In this document: positions 53,079 to 60,578 of the stretch, piece after piece
Layout: each line of letters starts with the position of its first letter
How positions within the stretch are numbered: position 1 is the stretch's first letter
Source: NORP233 sp050186825
GTDB lineage: Bacteria; Planctomycetota; J058
Length of the DNA: 64,000 nt
Assembly (NCBI GenBank): GCA_050186825.1
Contig: JBFWYD010000044.1
Coordinates: forward strand, 26,581 to 90,580
Reading direction: 5' to 3'
Position numbers and translations under genes: made by a program
The notes under the pieces: generated by a model
Told to the model about the DNA's origin: nothing
Database searches by the model: none
The model's input: the letters and a program-made list of their open reading frames with translations, nothing else

Positions 53079-55337
53079 TCAGCGCGTGGCCTTGAGCACG
53101 GTCTCCATGTGCTCCTCGGCGCCCTGGCCGGAGACGCGGACCTCGTCGCAGCTCAGCTCGCGAAAGCCGCCCTCGGTGACCAGCGCCTGCCTGAGGTCGG
53201 CGCGGTAGACGGCCAGCCGGCGCAGGTCTGCCCCGGGCAGGGTCACGCGGAGCTGCAGGACCCCCTGCTGGTCGCGAAACTCGTGCACGCTCACGCCGTG
53301 GGCGTCGGAGATCCGCGTCACCGCCTTGAGCGCCTCCTCGCTGCTCAGCTGGGGCTTGGCCGGCGCGGGCTTGCTCCCCGCGCCCTCGAAGCCGAGGACC
53401 ACGTCACGGCGCTCGCCCGCGACTCGGAGGGTCACGCCGTCGCGCGCGATCTTGGCGACCTTCGCCCCTTCGACCTCGGTCCCGTCCGGGAGCAGGTAGG
53501 GGTCGCCCACGCGATAGACCTGGCCGAGGATCACGCACAGGTTCTGCTCGCGCGAGAGCAGGCAGGCCTCCAGGTGGGGCCGGTGCGTGGCGCCCGCGCC
53601 CACGCGCAGGATCCCCGCGTCGCCCAGTGCGTGGCCGAGCAAGGCCTTGGCCCGCAGCTCCAGCGCCTCGGCGTTGCGCTTGAACACGTCCCGCTCCTCC
53701 CGGCGCATCTCGGCCAGGAGCTGCTCGATCTGGCTGTGGCGGACCAGCGCCGCGCCCGTGTCCTTGCGCTGGACGGCGGCGTGGATCGCCTTGAGCAGCT
53801 CGTTGCCGCGGGTGATGAACTGCTGGAGCTTGAGCGAGAGGATGATCTCGCCGTAGGGCTCGAGCCGCTTCCGCCAGCGCTCCATGGCCGCCGCCACCGC
53901 CTCCCCGCCCGCGCCGTCGTAGCGGCGCATCAGGCCGCTCAGGTCCTGGAAGGTGGTCAGGCAGGCGTCGACGTCCTTGCGCTCGACCGCGGCGGTCAGG
54001 CGCGAGAGCTGCCCCTCGATCTCCTGCTCGAGCTGCGCGCGTTCGGCGGGCGCGAGCGGCTTGGGCGCTGGGGCGGCCGCCGCGGGGATCCGCTCGAGGC
54101 CCACGCTCACGCCCGCGGGCTGGGCGCTGGGGTCGAAGCGCCGCCCGGTAACGACCAGGATCCGGTCGGGGAACTCGACGACCTGGTAGCCGTAGGCCTG
54201 GGCGGTCTGCTCGATCGCATCCTCCAGGAACACCCCGGCCAGATCGACGGTGAGCAGCCCGTTGACCTCGGGGGCGACGATGACGTTCCGCCCGGCGAGG
54301 TGGGCCAGGGCCGTGAACCAGGCCGCGGCCGGCACATCGACGCCGGTGAGCTGGTTCTTCGGGGCCTGGCGAAGGAGGAACACGCCCGCCTTCTCCTTGA
54401 TCGTGCAGCCGGCGCGCCGTGCGAGCAGGGCCACCGCGTCGCGCCAGGGCGCGTCCACCAGCTCCAGGCTGAGCTTGTCGCTCGGCTCGCCGCCGGCGCC
54501 CGGGACCAGGACCACGTCGGGGTCCACGAGCACGTTGACCTGCGCGGCGCTGCTCAGCCGGTCCGCGGCCTCCTCCAGGGTCACGTCCTTGAGGCTGAGG
54601 GTCACCCGCTGCTTGCGCTCGGGCGCGCGCGAATCGGCGTCGGGGCGCGGCGGCGCGGGGCGCTCGGCGCGGCGGGTGAGCCGGCTCACCGAGTCCCGCT
54701 CGACCAGGTCGAGGCTCATCGCGTAGGCGAAGGCCTGGAGCGCCACGCGGTAGCGTGTGTCCCTGAGGTCGAGGCTGACCGTGCCGGCGACGCCTGGCCC
54801 GAGCACCACGCTCTTGCCCGCGTAGGCGCCCACGAGCTGGAGCACCGTGCGCACGCTCGCGTTGCGGAACTGGAGGGTCACCCGCGGAGCGTGGGTCAGG
54901 TAGAGGGTCTCGCCCAGCTCCTCCACGTCGAAGCGGCACATCTTGCCGATCACCGCCACCGCGTCGCGCCAGGGGATCTGGCGCAGGGAGACGCTCACCT
55001 TCTGGCCCTCGAGCTCGGGCGCGAGCACGATCGTCCTCTTGGTCACCTGCCCGATGCGCCGGATCACCTCGGCCAGGGTGTCGTCGGCGTCGATGTCGAT
55101 GCGCGCGGCGCCGGGGGTGAACTCGACCTTCTTGACCCGGTCCTCGGCGAGGTCGAGCACCCCGTCCGCCGTGCGGACCTTGTAGCGACGCGTGCCGTGA
55201 TCGAGCAGGTCACCCTCTACCACCTGGCCATCGGTGAGGGTGATCCGCACGCGCGCGGTGTCCTCGGCGCGCAGGGCGGAGGGCGCCAGCACGCAGGCGG
55301 CGGCCACGACGAGCGAGAGGGGAGAGAGGGACTTCAA
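53079..55337 (-). CDS. Secreted multi-STN-domain protein (secretin-N-like, no barrel)
   Basis: 752 aa with signal peptide (LKSLSPLSLVVAAACVLAPS-ALRA). Residues ~28-75 are an LSm/SH3-like strand set (RVRITLTDGQVVEGDLLDHG). Then up to four STN/secretin-N-type repeats: DDTLAEVIRRIGQVTKRTIV (~85), VTLQFRNASVRTVLQLVGAY (~145), RVTLSLKDVTLEEAADRLSS (~245) and a fourth near VNGLLTVDLAGVFLEDAIEQ (~360). A helical segment and a small beta end (~650-752) follow, with no secretin barrel. TTG 55337 is chosen because AGGAG lies 7 nt upstream and it starts the signal peptide. Probably a periplasmic cofactor of a secretin- or TonB-linked machine; divergent from a kinase. Confidence 0.78.
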   Translation of the reverse strand: MKSLSPLSLVVAAACVLAPSALRAEDTARVRITLTDGQVVEGDLLDHGTRRYKVRTADGVLDLAEDRVKKVEFTPGAARIDIDADDTLAEVIRRIGQVTKRTIVLAPELEGQKVSVSLRQIPWRDAVAVIGKMCRFDVEELGETLYLTHAPRVTLQFRNASVRTVLQLVGAYAGKSVVLGPGVAGTVSLDLRDTRYRVALQAFAYAMSLDLVERDSVSRLTRRAERPAPPRPDADSRAPERKQRVTLSLKDVTLEEAADRLSSAAQVNVLVDPDVVLVPGAGGEPSDKLSLELVDAPWRDAVALLARRAGCTIKEKAGVFLLRQAPKNQLTGVDVPAAAWFTALAHLAGRNVIVAPEVNGLLTVDLAGVFLEDAIEQTAQAYGYQVVEFPDRILVVTGRRFDPSAQPAGVSVGLERIPAAAAPAPKPLAPAERAQLEQEIEGQLSRLTAAVERKDVDACLTTFQDLSGLMRRYDGAGGEAVAAAMERWRKRLEPYGEIILSLKLQQFITRGNELLKAIHAAVQRKDTGAALVRHSQIEQLLAEMRREERDVFKRNAEALELRAKALLGHALGDAGILRVGAGATHRPHLEACLLSREQNLCVILGQVYRVGDPYLLPDGTEVEGAKVAKIARDGVTLRVAGERRDVVLGFEGAGSKPAPAKPQLSSEEALKAVTRISDAHGVSVHEFRDQQGVLQLRVTLPGADLRRLAVYRADLRQALVTEGGFRELSCDEVRVSGQGAEEHMETVLKATR

Positions 55338-55803
55338 GGGGCTGCTCCTGTGTCTCGCGGCCGGGGTTCTTCGTTGGGCGGCCGCGCCCCTCCCTTTGCA
55401 CCGCCCGTGCCGACGGGCAGCCCCAGGGTTTAGCAAACGCGCGGGCCGGCGGCGGGGAAGCCTTCCCCGAGGGCTCGGGGCGCTCTTCCCCGAGGCGGCC
55501 AGTCCAGGGCGGCCAGTCCAGGGCGGCCAGTCCAGGGCGGCCAGTCCAGGGCGGCCAGTCCAGGGCGGCCAGTCCAGGGCGGCCAGTCCAGGGCGGCCAG
55601 TCCAGGGCGGCCAGTCCAGGGCGGCCAGTCCAGGGCGGNNNNNNNNNNGCCAGTCCAGGGCGGCCAGTCCAGGGCGGCCAGTCCAGGGCGGCCAGTCCAG
55701 GGCGGCCAGTCCAGGGCGGCCAGTCCAGGGCGGCCAGTCCAGGGCGGCCAGTCCAGGGCGGCCAGTCCAGGGCGGGTTGTGCGCACGGGCTGCCGCCCAC
55801 AGG
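55338..55803. other. Divergent intergenic region between STN gene and kinase, mostly minisatellite
   Basis: 466 bp. The left third (55338-~55493) is unique and should hold the promoter of the STN gene. The rest is the 14-bp array with the assembly gap, and the last ~25 bp precede the kinase ATG. No clear promoter motif seen. Confidence 0.6.
55494..55779. repeat. 14-bp minisatellite (GGCGGCCAGTCCAG)n with assembly gap
   Basis: About twenty near-perfect head-to-tail copies of GGCGGCCAGTCCAG, interrupted by ten Ns at 55639-55648. The gap implies the true copy number is unknown and probably larger. The array ends ~25 bp before the kinase ATG. It is open in several frames on both strands (Pro-Trp-Thr-Gly-Arg-type readings), which is a side effect of the repeat rather than evidence of protein. 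Confidence 0.97.
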
Positions 55804-57387
55804 ATGCCCCCCGTGCTGGAGCCAGGCGAGCGGCTGGGCGGCTTCGAGGTCCTCGAGGTCCTGGGCGAGGGGGGCATGGGCCGGGTCTACCGGGCGCGGG
55901 GCCCCGCGGGCGAGGTCGTGGCCCTCAAGGTGATCTCGGCCGCCCTGGCCGGCGACCCAGGCGCCCGGGAGCGCTTCCGGATCGAGAGCGAGGTGCTCTC
56001 GGACCTGCGCCAGCCGCGGATCGTGGCCGCGCGGACCGGGCTGGAGCGGACGGGCGACCTGCTCCACTACGCCATGGAGTGGGTCGAGGGCGAGGACCTG
56101 GCGCTCAGGCTGGAGCGCGAGGGGCGCCAGCCGCTGGAGCCCGCGCTGGGGCTCGCGAGCGACGTGCTCGAGGCCCTGGTCTACGCCCACGCGCGCGACG
56201 TGCTGCATCGCGACGTCAAGCCGGCCAACGTGCTCGTGGACCGCGCGGGCCGGGCCAAGCTGAGCGACTTCGGCCTGGCGCGCGCGCTCGACGCCACGCG
56301 GGTCACGCGCCCTGGCAGCGTGCTGGGGACGCCCGCCTACATGGCGCCCGAGCTGGCCGAGGGCGGCGAGGCCAGCGTGGCGTCGGAGGTCTACGCGGTG
56401 GGGGCCCTGCTGCACGAGCTGCTCGCGGGCGAGCCGCCCTTCCGCGGCGAGAGCGCGCTGGCCGTGCTGCACCAGCACCTGAACGCCACGCCGCCCCCGC
56501 TCGAGGGCGTGCCGGCGCGGGTCCAGGCGATCGTGGCCCGCGCGCTGGCCAAGCGCCCGGGCGAGCGCTACCCGAGCGCGACCGCGATGCGCGACGACCT
56601 GATCGCGGCCCGCGCCAGCCTTGGGAGCGGCGCAGGCGACGGGACCGGCTCGACTCCGGCCGCGCAGCAGGCGGCCCTGGCCGAGGCCGTCACGCGCCTC
56701 GAGGGCCCGCCCGCGGCCACCCCCGCGAGCCTCGTCGAGGCGGAGACCCGCGACCTCACCCCGGTCGCGCTGGCCGAGACCCGCACGCGTGAGCTCGCGG
56801 CTGCGCCAGGCTCGCAGGCGCTCGCCACCGCCTCGGGCATCGCGGCGCCGGAGCTGGAGAGCCAAGCCGCGACGTCGGCGCCCTCAACGGACCCCTACCC
56901 CGAGGGCTCGGCCGAGGGCGGCCGCCTGGCGCTGGCGATCGCGGCCCTCCTGGTAGCGGGCTTCCTCGGGCTGCTCCTCGCAGGCGACGGGGCGCAGTCG
57001 GCCCGACCCCCGGGCGCGAGCCCCCACCCGAGCGCTGGCCCGGGCGCTGGCCCGGGCGCCGGACCGAGCGGGACGGATCCGTCTCCCTCGGCCACGACGA
57101 AGCTCGGCCCCCAGCCCGGCCCCGCTGCGAGTCCCAGCCCCTCCAAGAGCCCCGACCTCGCGCAGAGGCCCAGCCCCGCCGGGAGCGCCAGCCCCTCCGC
57201 CAGCGACGTGGACCCTCCGCTTCCGGGCGTGGCGCGCGTGCGCGTGCTCCTGCGCGGCGGCGAGAGCTTCGAGGCCGAGCTCGTGGCGATCGACCTGCGC
57301 GGCGGCGTCCTCGTCACCCGCGCCGGCGGCCGCGAGCGGCGCGACCCGCTGGCCACGGTCGAGAGCTACGAGAAGCTGAGCGAGTGA
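55804..57387 (+). CDS. Membrane Ser/Thr kinase with LSm-like extracytoplasmic end
   Basis: 527 aa. Kinase domain 1-~280: LGEGGMGRVYRA, VALKVIS, VLHRDVKPANVLV (~136), SDFGLAR, GTPAYMAPE and a late KRPGERYPSA. A juxtamembrane stretch (~290-370) has several Thr-Arg sites in similar context (EAVTRLEG, EAETRDLTP, AETRTRELA), candidates for autophosphorylation. Membrane helix LALAIAALLVAGFLGLLLA (~378-396), Pro/Ser/Gly linker, then a ~50-residue beta domain (VRVLLRGGESFEAELVAIDL... RRDPLATVESYE) outside. That end resembles the first domain of the STN protein encoded divergently. ATG 55804; the 14-bp minisatellite ends about 25 bp upstream. Confidence 0.87.
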   Translation: MPPVLEPGERLGGFEVLEVLGEGGMGRVYRARGPAGEVVALKVISAALAGDPGARERFRIESEVLSDLRQPRIVAARTGLERTGDLLHYAMEWVEGEDLALRLEREGRQPLEPALGLASDVLEALVYAHARDVLHRDVKPANVLVDRAGRAKLSDFGLARALDATRVTRPGSVLGTPAYMAPELAEGGEASVASEVYAVGALLHELLAGEPPFRGESALAVLHQHLNATPPPLEGVPARVQAIVARALAKRPGERYPSATAMRDDLIAARASLGSGAGDGTGSTPAAQQAALAEAVTRLEGPPAATPASLVEAETRDLTPVALAETRTRELAAAPGSQALATASGIAAPELESQAATSAPSTDPYPEGSAEGGRLALAIAALLVAGFLGLLLAGDGAQSARPPGASPHPSAGPGAGPGAGPSGTDPSPSATTKLGPQPGPAASPSPSKSPDLAQRPSPAGSASPSASDVDPPLPGVARVRVLLRGGESFEAELVAIDLRGGVLVTRAGGRERRDPLATVESYEKLSE

Positions 57388-57413
57388 GCCTGCCGACGGG
57401 CCGTACACGACGA

Positions 57414-57436
57414 GGCGCCGGCGAGTCGCCGGCGCC
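57414..57436. terminator. Bidirectional hairpin between convergent genes
   Basis: GGCGCCGGCGA (57414-57424), then G, then TCGCCGGCGCC (57426-57436): perfect inverted repeat, with outer ACG/CGT extending it. It lies between the kinase (+) stop and the vWA gene (-) stop. Confidence 0.7.
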
Positions 57437-57463
57437 CCGTCGCGGATCCAGCCTGCGTCCCGG

Positions 57464-59788
57464 CTAGCGCCGGTAGAGCTCGCGCGCCCGGTCGATCAGC
57501 TCGACCAGCTCCTTGCGGCGGCCCTGGGGGTCGGCCCCCAGCGCGCCCTGGGCCAGCTCGCGCACCAGCGGCAGGCTCGACTGACCCTTGTGGGGCGAGT
57601 CGCGCAGGATCATCCCGAAGGAGACCACCGCGGCGCCGAAGCGGAAGGCCTCGCTGGCGTCGTCGGCCCGGCGGGCGGACACGGCCACCGGCACCTCGCG
57701 CAGCTCGCTCTGGTCCTTGTCCGGGCGCTTGAAGCGCACGCGCACCGTGCACACGTCGTCGCTCGCGCCCTGGGGCTGATACTTGAGCGGGTCCACCTCC
57801 TCCTTGCCGGGCGGGACGAGCTCGTAGAAGGCCGTGACCGTGTGCCCGGCGCCGACCTCGCCCGCGTCCTTCTTGTCGTCGTTGAAGTCGCGGGCCGCGA
57901 GCACCCGGTTCTCGTAGCCGAGCAGGCGGTAGGAGCCGACGCGGCGCGGGTTGAACTCGACCTGGAGCTTGAGGTCCTTGGCGATCGTGACCAGGGTCCC
58001 GGTCATCTCCTCGACCATCACCTTGCGCGCCTCGCGGTCGTCGTCCACGAAGGCGTAGGTGCCGTTGCCGCGGTTGGCCAGGTTCTCGAGCCGGCGGTCG
58101 TTGGGGCTCATCCCGAACCCGAGCACGGTCAGGAACACGCCGCTCTTGGCCTTGTCCTGGATCAGCTCGGTCAGCGCGCGCTGGCTGGTCGGCCCGACGT
58201 TGAAGTCGCCGTCGGTGGCCAGGATCACGCGGTTGACGCCGCCCTCGGCGAAGCTCCCCACCGCGAGCTGGTAGGCGAGCTCGAGCCCCGCCGCGCCGTG
58301 GGTGCCGCCGCTGGCGCGCAGCCCGTCGAGGGCCCGCAGGATCTCCTCGTGGCGGTCGCCCGAGGTCGACGGCAGGACCACGCCCGAGGCGCCGGCGTAG
58401 ACCACGATCGCCACGTGGTCGCGCTCGTCGAGGCGCTCGACCAGGAGCCGGAAGGCCCGCTTCAGCAGGGGCAGCTTGTTGGGCAGGCTCATGGAGCCCG
58501 AGACGTCGAGCAGGAACACCAGGTTGCTGGGCGGGCGTTCGGCCGCGCTGATCTCCTTGCCCTTGATCGCGACGCGCAGGAGCTGGTGCTCGGGGGCCCA
58601 GGGGCAGCCGGCCAGCTCGGCGTGGACGGCGAAGGGCGTGTCGGCCTCGGGCGCGGGCGGCGCGTCGCCGTAGGGGAAGTAGTTGACCATCTCCTCGAGG
58701 CGCACCGCGCCCGCGGGGACCCGCGTGTGATGCCGGAGGTAGTTGCGGACCGCCACGTAGCTGGCCGTGTCCACGTCGCTGCCGAAGGTCGAGAGCGGGT
58801 TGGCGCGCACGGAGCGGAAGGGGTTCTCGACCACGTCCGCGTGGCGCTGCTCGTCGGGCCGTCGCTCGCCGGGCCGGAGCTCGGTGAAGCCCCGCGTGTC
58901 GGGGCGCGGCGCGTCGGGCCGCGTCCCGTCGACCGGGGGCCGCTGCGGCGCGCCCGGGCCGACGCGGCCCCCGCGGTCCTTGAGGCCCGGCTGGGCCCCC
59001 AGGGTCAGGGACTTGGTCTCGGCCTCCTTCTTCCCCGCGTTCGTGTTCGCGGGCGGGAGGGGCCCGTTGGCGCGGGGGTCCGCGGGCTCGGCGACCGGGC
59101 CCTGCTCCAGCTGCGTGCGGGCCATGTCAGGCCTCGGCTCGCCGGCGGCGGGCTGGACGCCGGGCTGCTGGGCCTCCAACTCGCGGCGCTCCCGCTCCTC
59201 CTGGGCCTCGATGCGACGCTGATAGGCCATGCGCCGCTGCTCGAACTCGGCCTGGCGCTGGGGGTCGACGCGCGCCATCGCTTCGGGGGCGTTTGCGTCG
59301 GCGCGGGCCCGCTCGGCGAGCTCCGCGTCCCGGTCGGCTCGGTCGTAGGCGGGGTCCATGGCGGCGGGAGCCGGCGCGTAGGCCACCTCGGCTCGCATCG
59401 CGCGCTTGCCCGTCATCAGTGTGAGCGCCCCCAGCCCGACCGCGCCCAGCAGCCCGGCCGCGGCCAGGAGCGGCGCGGGGACGCCGCGCCGGAAGGGGAG
59501 CAGGCGCCCCGCGGCGGGGCGCTCCTCGTGGGCGGCGTCGAGCACGGGCACGCGGTCGGAGCCGCGCGCGCGGCGCTCGATCGCGGCGCGCGCGTCGGCG
59601 TCCAGGGCGGGCAGGGGCTCCTGGCCCAGCTCGCCCTCGAGCTCGGCCGCGAGCTTCTGGATCGCGTCGATCTCGCCGAGCAGCTCGCGGTCGCCGCGCA
59701 GCTCGCCGGCCACGGCGCGGCGCTCCTCGGGCGGGAGCTCGCCCAGGGCATAGGCGGTCAGGCGGGGGTCGTCGTGAAGTCCGGTCAT
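57464..59788 (-). CDS. Anti-sigma-like / von Willebrand A (YfbK-type) fusion membrane protein
   Basis: 774 aa. The N-terminus (DDPRLTAYALGELPPEERRA) is the anti-sigma/zinc-finger-like segment that binds ECF factors, without the zinc Cys. A membrane helix (APLLAAAGLLGAVGLGALTL, ~105-125), a charged coiled coil (EQRRMAYQRRIEAQEERERR) and a Pro/Arg-rich linker follow. From ~325: the YfbK-type domain FGSDVDTASYVAVRNYL, the vWA fold with MIDAS DVSGS (~426), VNRVILATDGDFNVG, and a DUF3520-type C-end. It lies 13 nt after the ECF sigma gene, so it is probably its membrane anti-sigma factor with an outside adhesive/sensor head. Confidence 0.85.
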   Translation of the reverse strand: MTGLHDDPRLTAYALGELPPEERRAVAGELRGDRELLGEIDAIQKLAAELEGELGQEPLPALDADARAAIERRARGSDRVPVLDAAHEERPAAGRLLPFRRGVPAPLLAAAGLLGAVGLGALTLMTGKRAMRAEVAYAPAPAAMDPAYDRADRDAELAERARADANAPEAMARVDPQRQAEFEQRRMAYQRRIEAQEERERRELEAQQPGVQPAAGEPRPDMARTQLEQGPVAEPADPRANGPLPPANTNAGKKEAETKSLTLGAQPGLKDRGGRVGPGAPQRPPVDGTRPDAPRPDTRGFTELRPGERRPDEQRHADVVENPFRSVRANPLSTFGSDVDTASYVAVRNYLRHHTRVPAGAVRLEEMVNYFPYGDAPPAPEADTPFAVHAELAGCPWAPEHQLLRVAIKGKEISAAERPPSNLVFLLDVSGSMSLPNKLPLLKRAFRLLVERLDERDHVAIVVYAGASGVVLPSTSGDRHEEILRALDGLRASGGTHGAAGLELAYQLAVGSFAEGGVNRVILATDGDFNVGPTSQRALTELIQDKAKSGVFLTVLGFGMSPNDRRLENLANRGNGTYAFVDDDREARKVMVEEMTGTLVTIAKDLKLQVEFNPRRVGSYRLLGYENRVLAARDFNDDKKDAGEVGAGHTVTAFYELVPPGKEEVDPLKYQPQGASDDVCTVRVRFKRPDKDQSELREVPVAVSARRADDASEAFRFGAAVVSFGMILRDSPHKGQSSLPLVRELAQGALGADPQGRRKELVELIDRARELYRR

Positions 59789-59801
59789 GGCCTCCTCCTC
59801 C

Positions 59802-60362
59802 TCAACCGATCGCCAGATCGGGGCGGGCGTCCTGCGCCTCGAGGCGCTGACGCAGGGTCTTGATCGCGGTGTGGAGCAAGGTGCCCACGTTCCCCACCGA
59901 CTGCTGGGTGATCCGGGCCATCTCCTTGTAGGAGAGCCCGTCCTGGAACTTGAGCAGCACGACCTCGCGCTGCTTCTCCGGGAGCGAGTCCACGAGCTGG
60001 AGCAGTCGCGAGCGGGTCTCCTTGCCTTCCGTGGTGGCCGCCGGGCCGGGCTCGGGCGCGACCTTCGCGCCCACCTCTTCGGTCGTCGTCATCCGCGCCT
60101 CCTTCTTGCGCACGTCGAAGGCCCGGTTGCGGCACACGCGGAACAACCACTCCCGCGCGTGACCCTCGACCTTCTCGCGCGGCTCCGCGCACAGCTTGAG
60201 GAAGGTGTCCTGCACCACGTCGCGCGCCCGCTCCTCGTCCCCGGGCAGCAGCCGCCGCGCGTAGCGCAGCAGCGGCCCCTCGTGGGCGCGGAGCTGTTCG
60301 AGCAGCCAGCTGGCGTGCTCCTGGGAGCGCGCGCGGCGCTGGACGACCGCCATCAGCAGCAC
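59802..60362 (-). CDS. ECF-type RNA polymerase sigma factor
   Basis: About 186 aa. Region 2: LLRYARRLLPGDEERARDVVQDTFLKL and EWLFRVCRNRAFDVRKKEAR; region 4: SLPEKQREVVLLKFQDGLSY then KEMARITQQSVGNVGTLLHT, a helix-turn-helix. GTG 60362 is preferred since GAGG lies 6 nt upstream; TTG 60368 and ATG 60353 also occur in frame. First gene of a sigma/anti-sigma pair; it likely directs transcription of its own operon and possibly of the divergent metalloprotease (216 bp between the two starts), which is inference. Confidence 0.9.
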   Translation of the reverse strand: MLLMAVVQRRARSQEHASWLLEQLRAHEGPLLRYARRLLPGDEERARDVVQDTFLKLCAEPREKVEGHAREWLFRVCRNRAFDVRKKEARMTTTEEVGAKVAPEPGPAATTEGKETRSRLLQLVDSLPEKQREVVLLKFQDGLSYKEMARITQQSVGNVGTLLHTAIKTLRQRLEAQDARPDLAIG

Positions 60363-60578
60363 GGGCAACCTCGCTCACCCGGCACCACGACCGAGCCGGG
60401 GGTTTCTTGGGAGGCGAGCGGAGATCTTCGCAAGTCGTTGCCGCCGCGTGCTCGGCGCCGCGCGTGACCGGCCTCGCTCCGCCGCGGGGAGCCAGCCCAG
60501 TACGCCCTGGAGATGGCCCCCACCCCCTCGCTATGATCCGCCGCGCCAGCGCCGGGGAGTTCGTGCCAAGGAGAGCAC

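Noticed and set aside
55494..55779. Possible CRISPR array
   Set aside because: Units are contiguous 14-mers without spacers, and no cas genes are present.
55434..55877. Proteins made of Pro-Trp-Thr-Gly-Arg-Pro-Gly-Leu-Ala-Ala-Leu-Asp-type repeats across the 14-bp array on the minus strand, or Gln-Ser-Arg-Ala-Ala repeats on the plus strand
   Set aside because: The 14-bp unit has no stop in several frames, so open frames arise automatically; both flanking genes have good starts outside the array.
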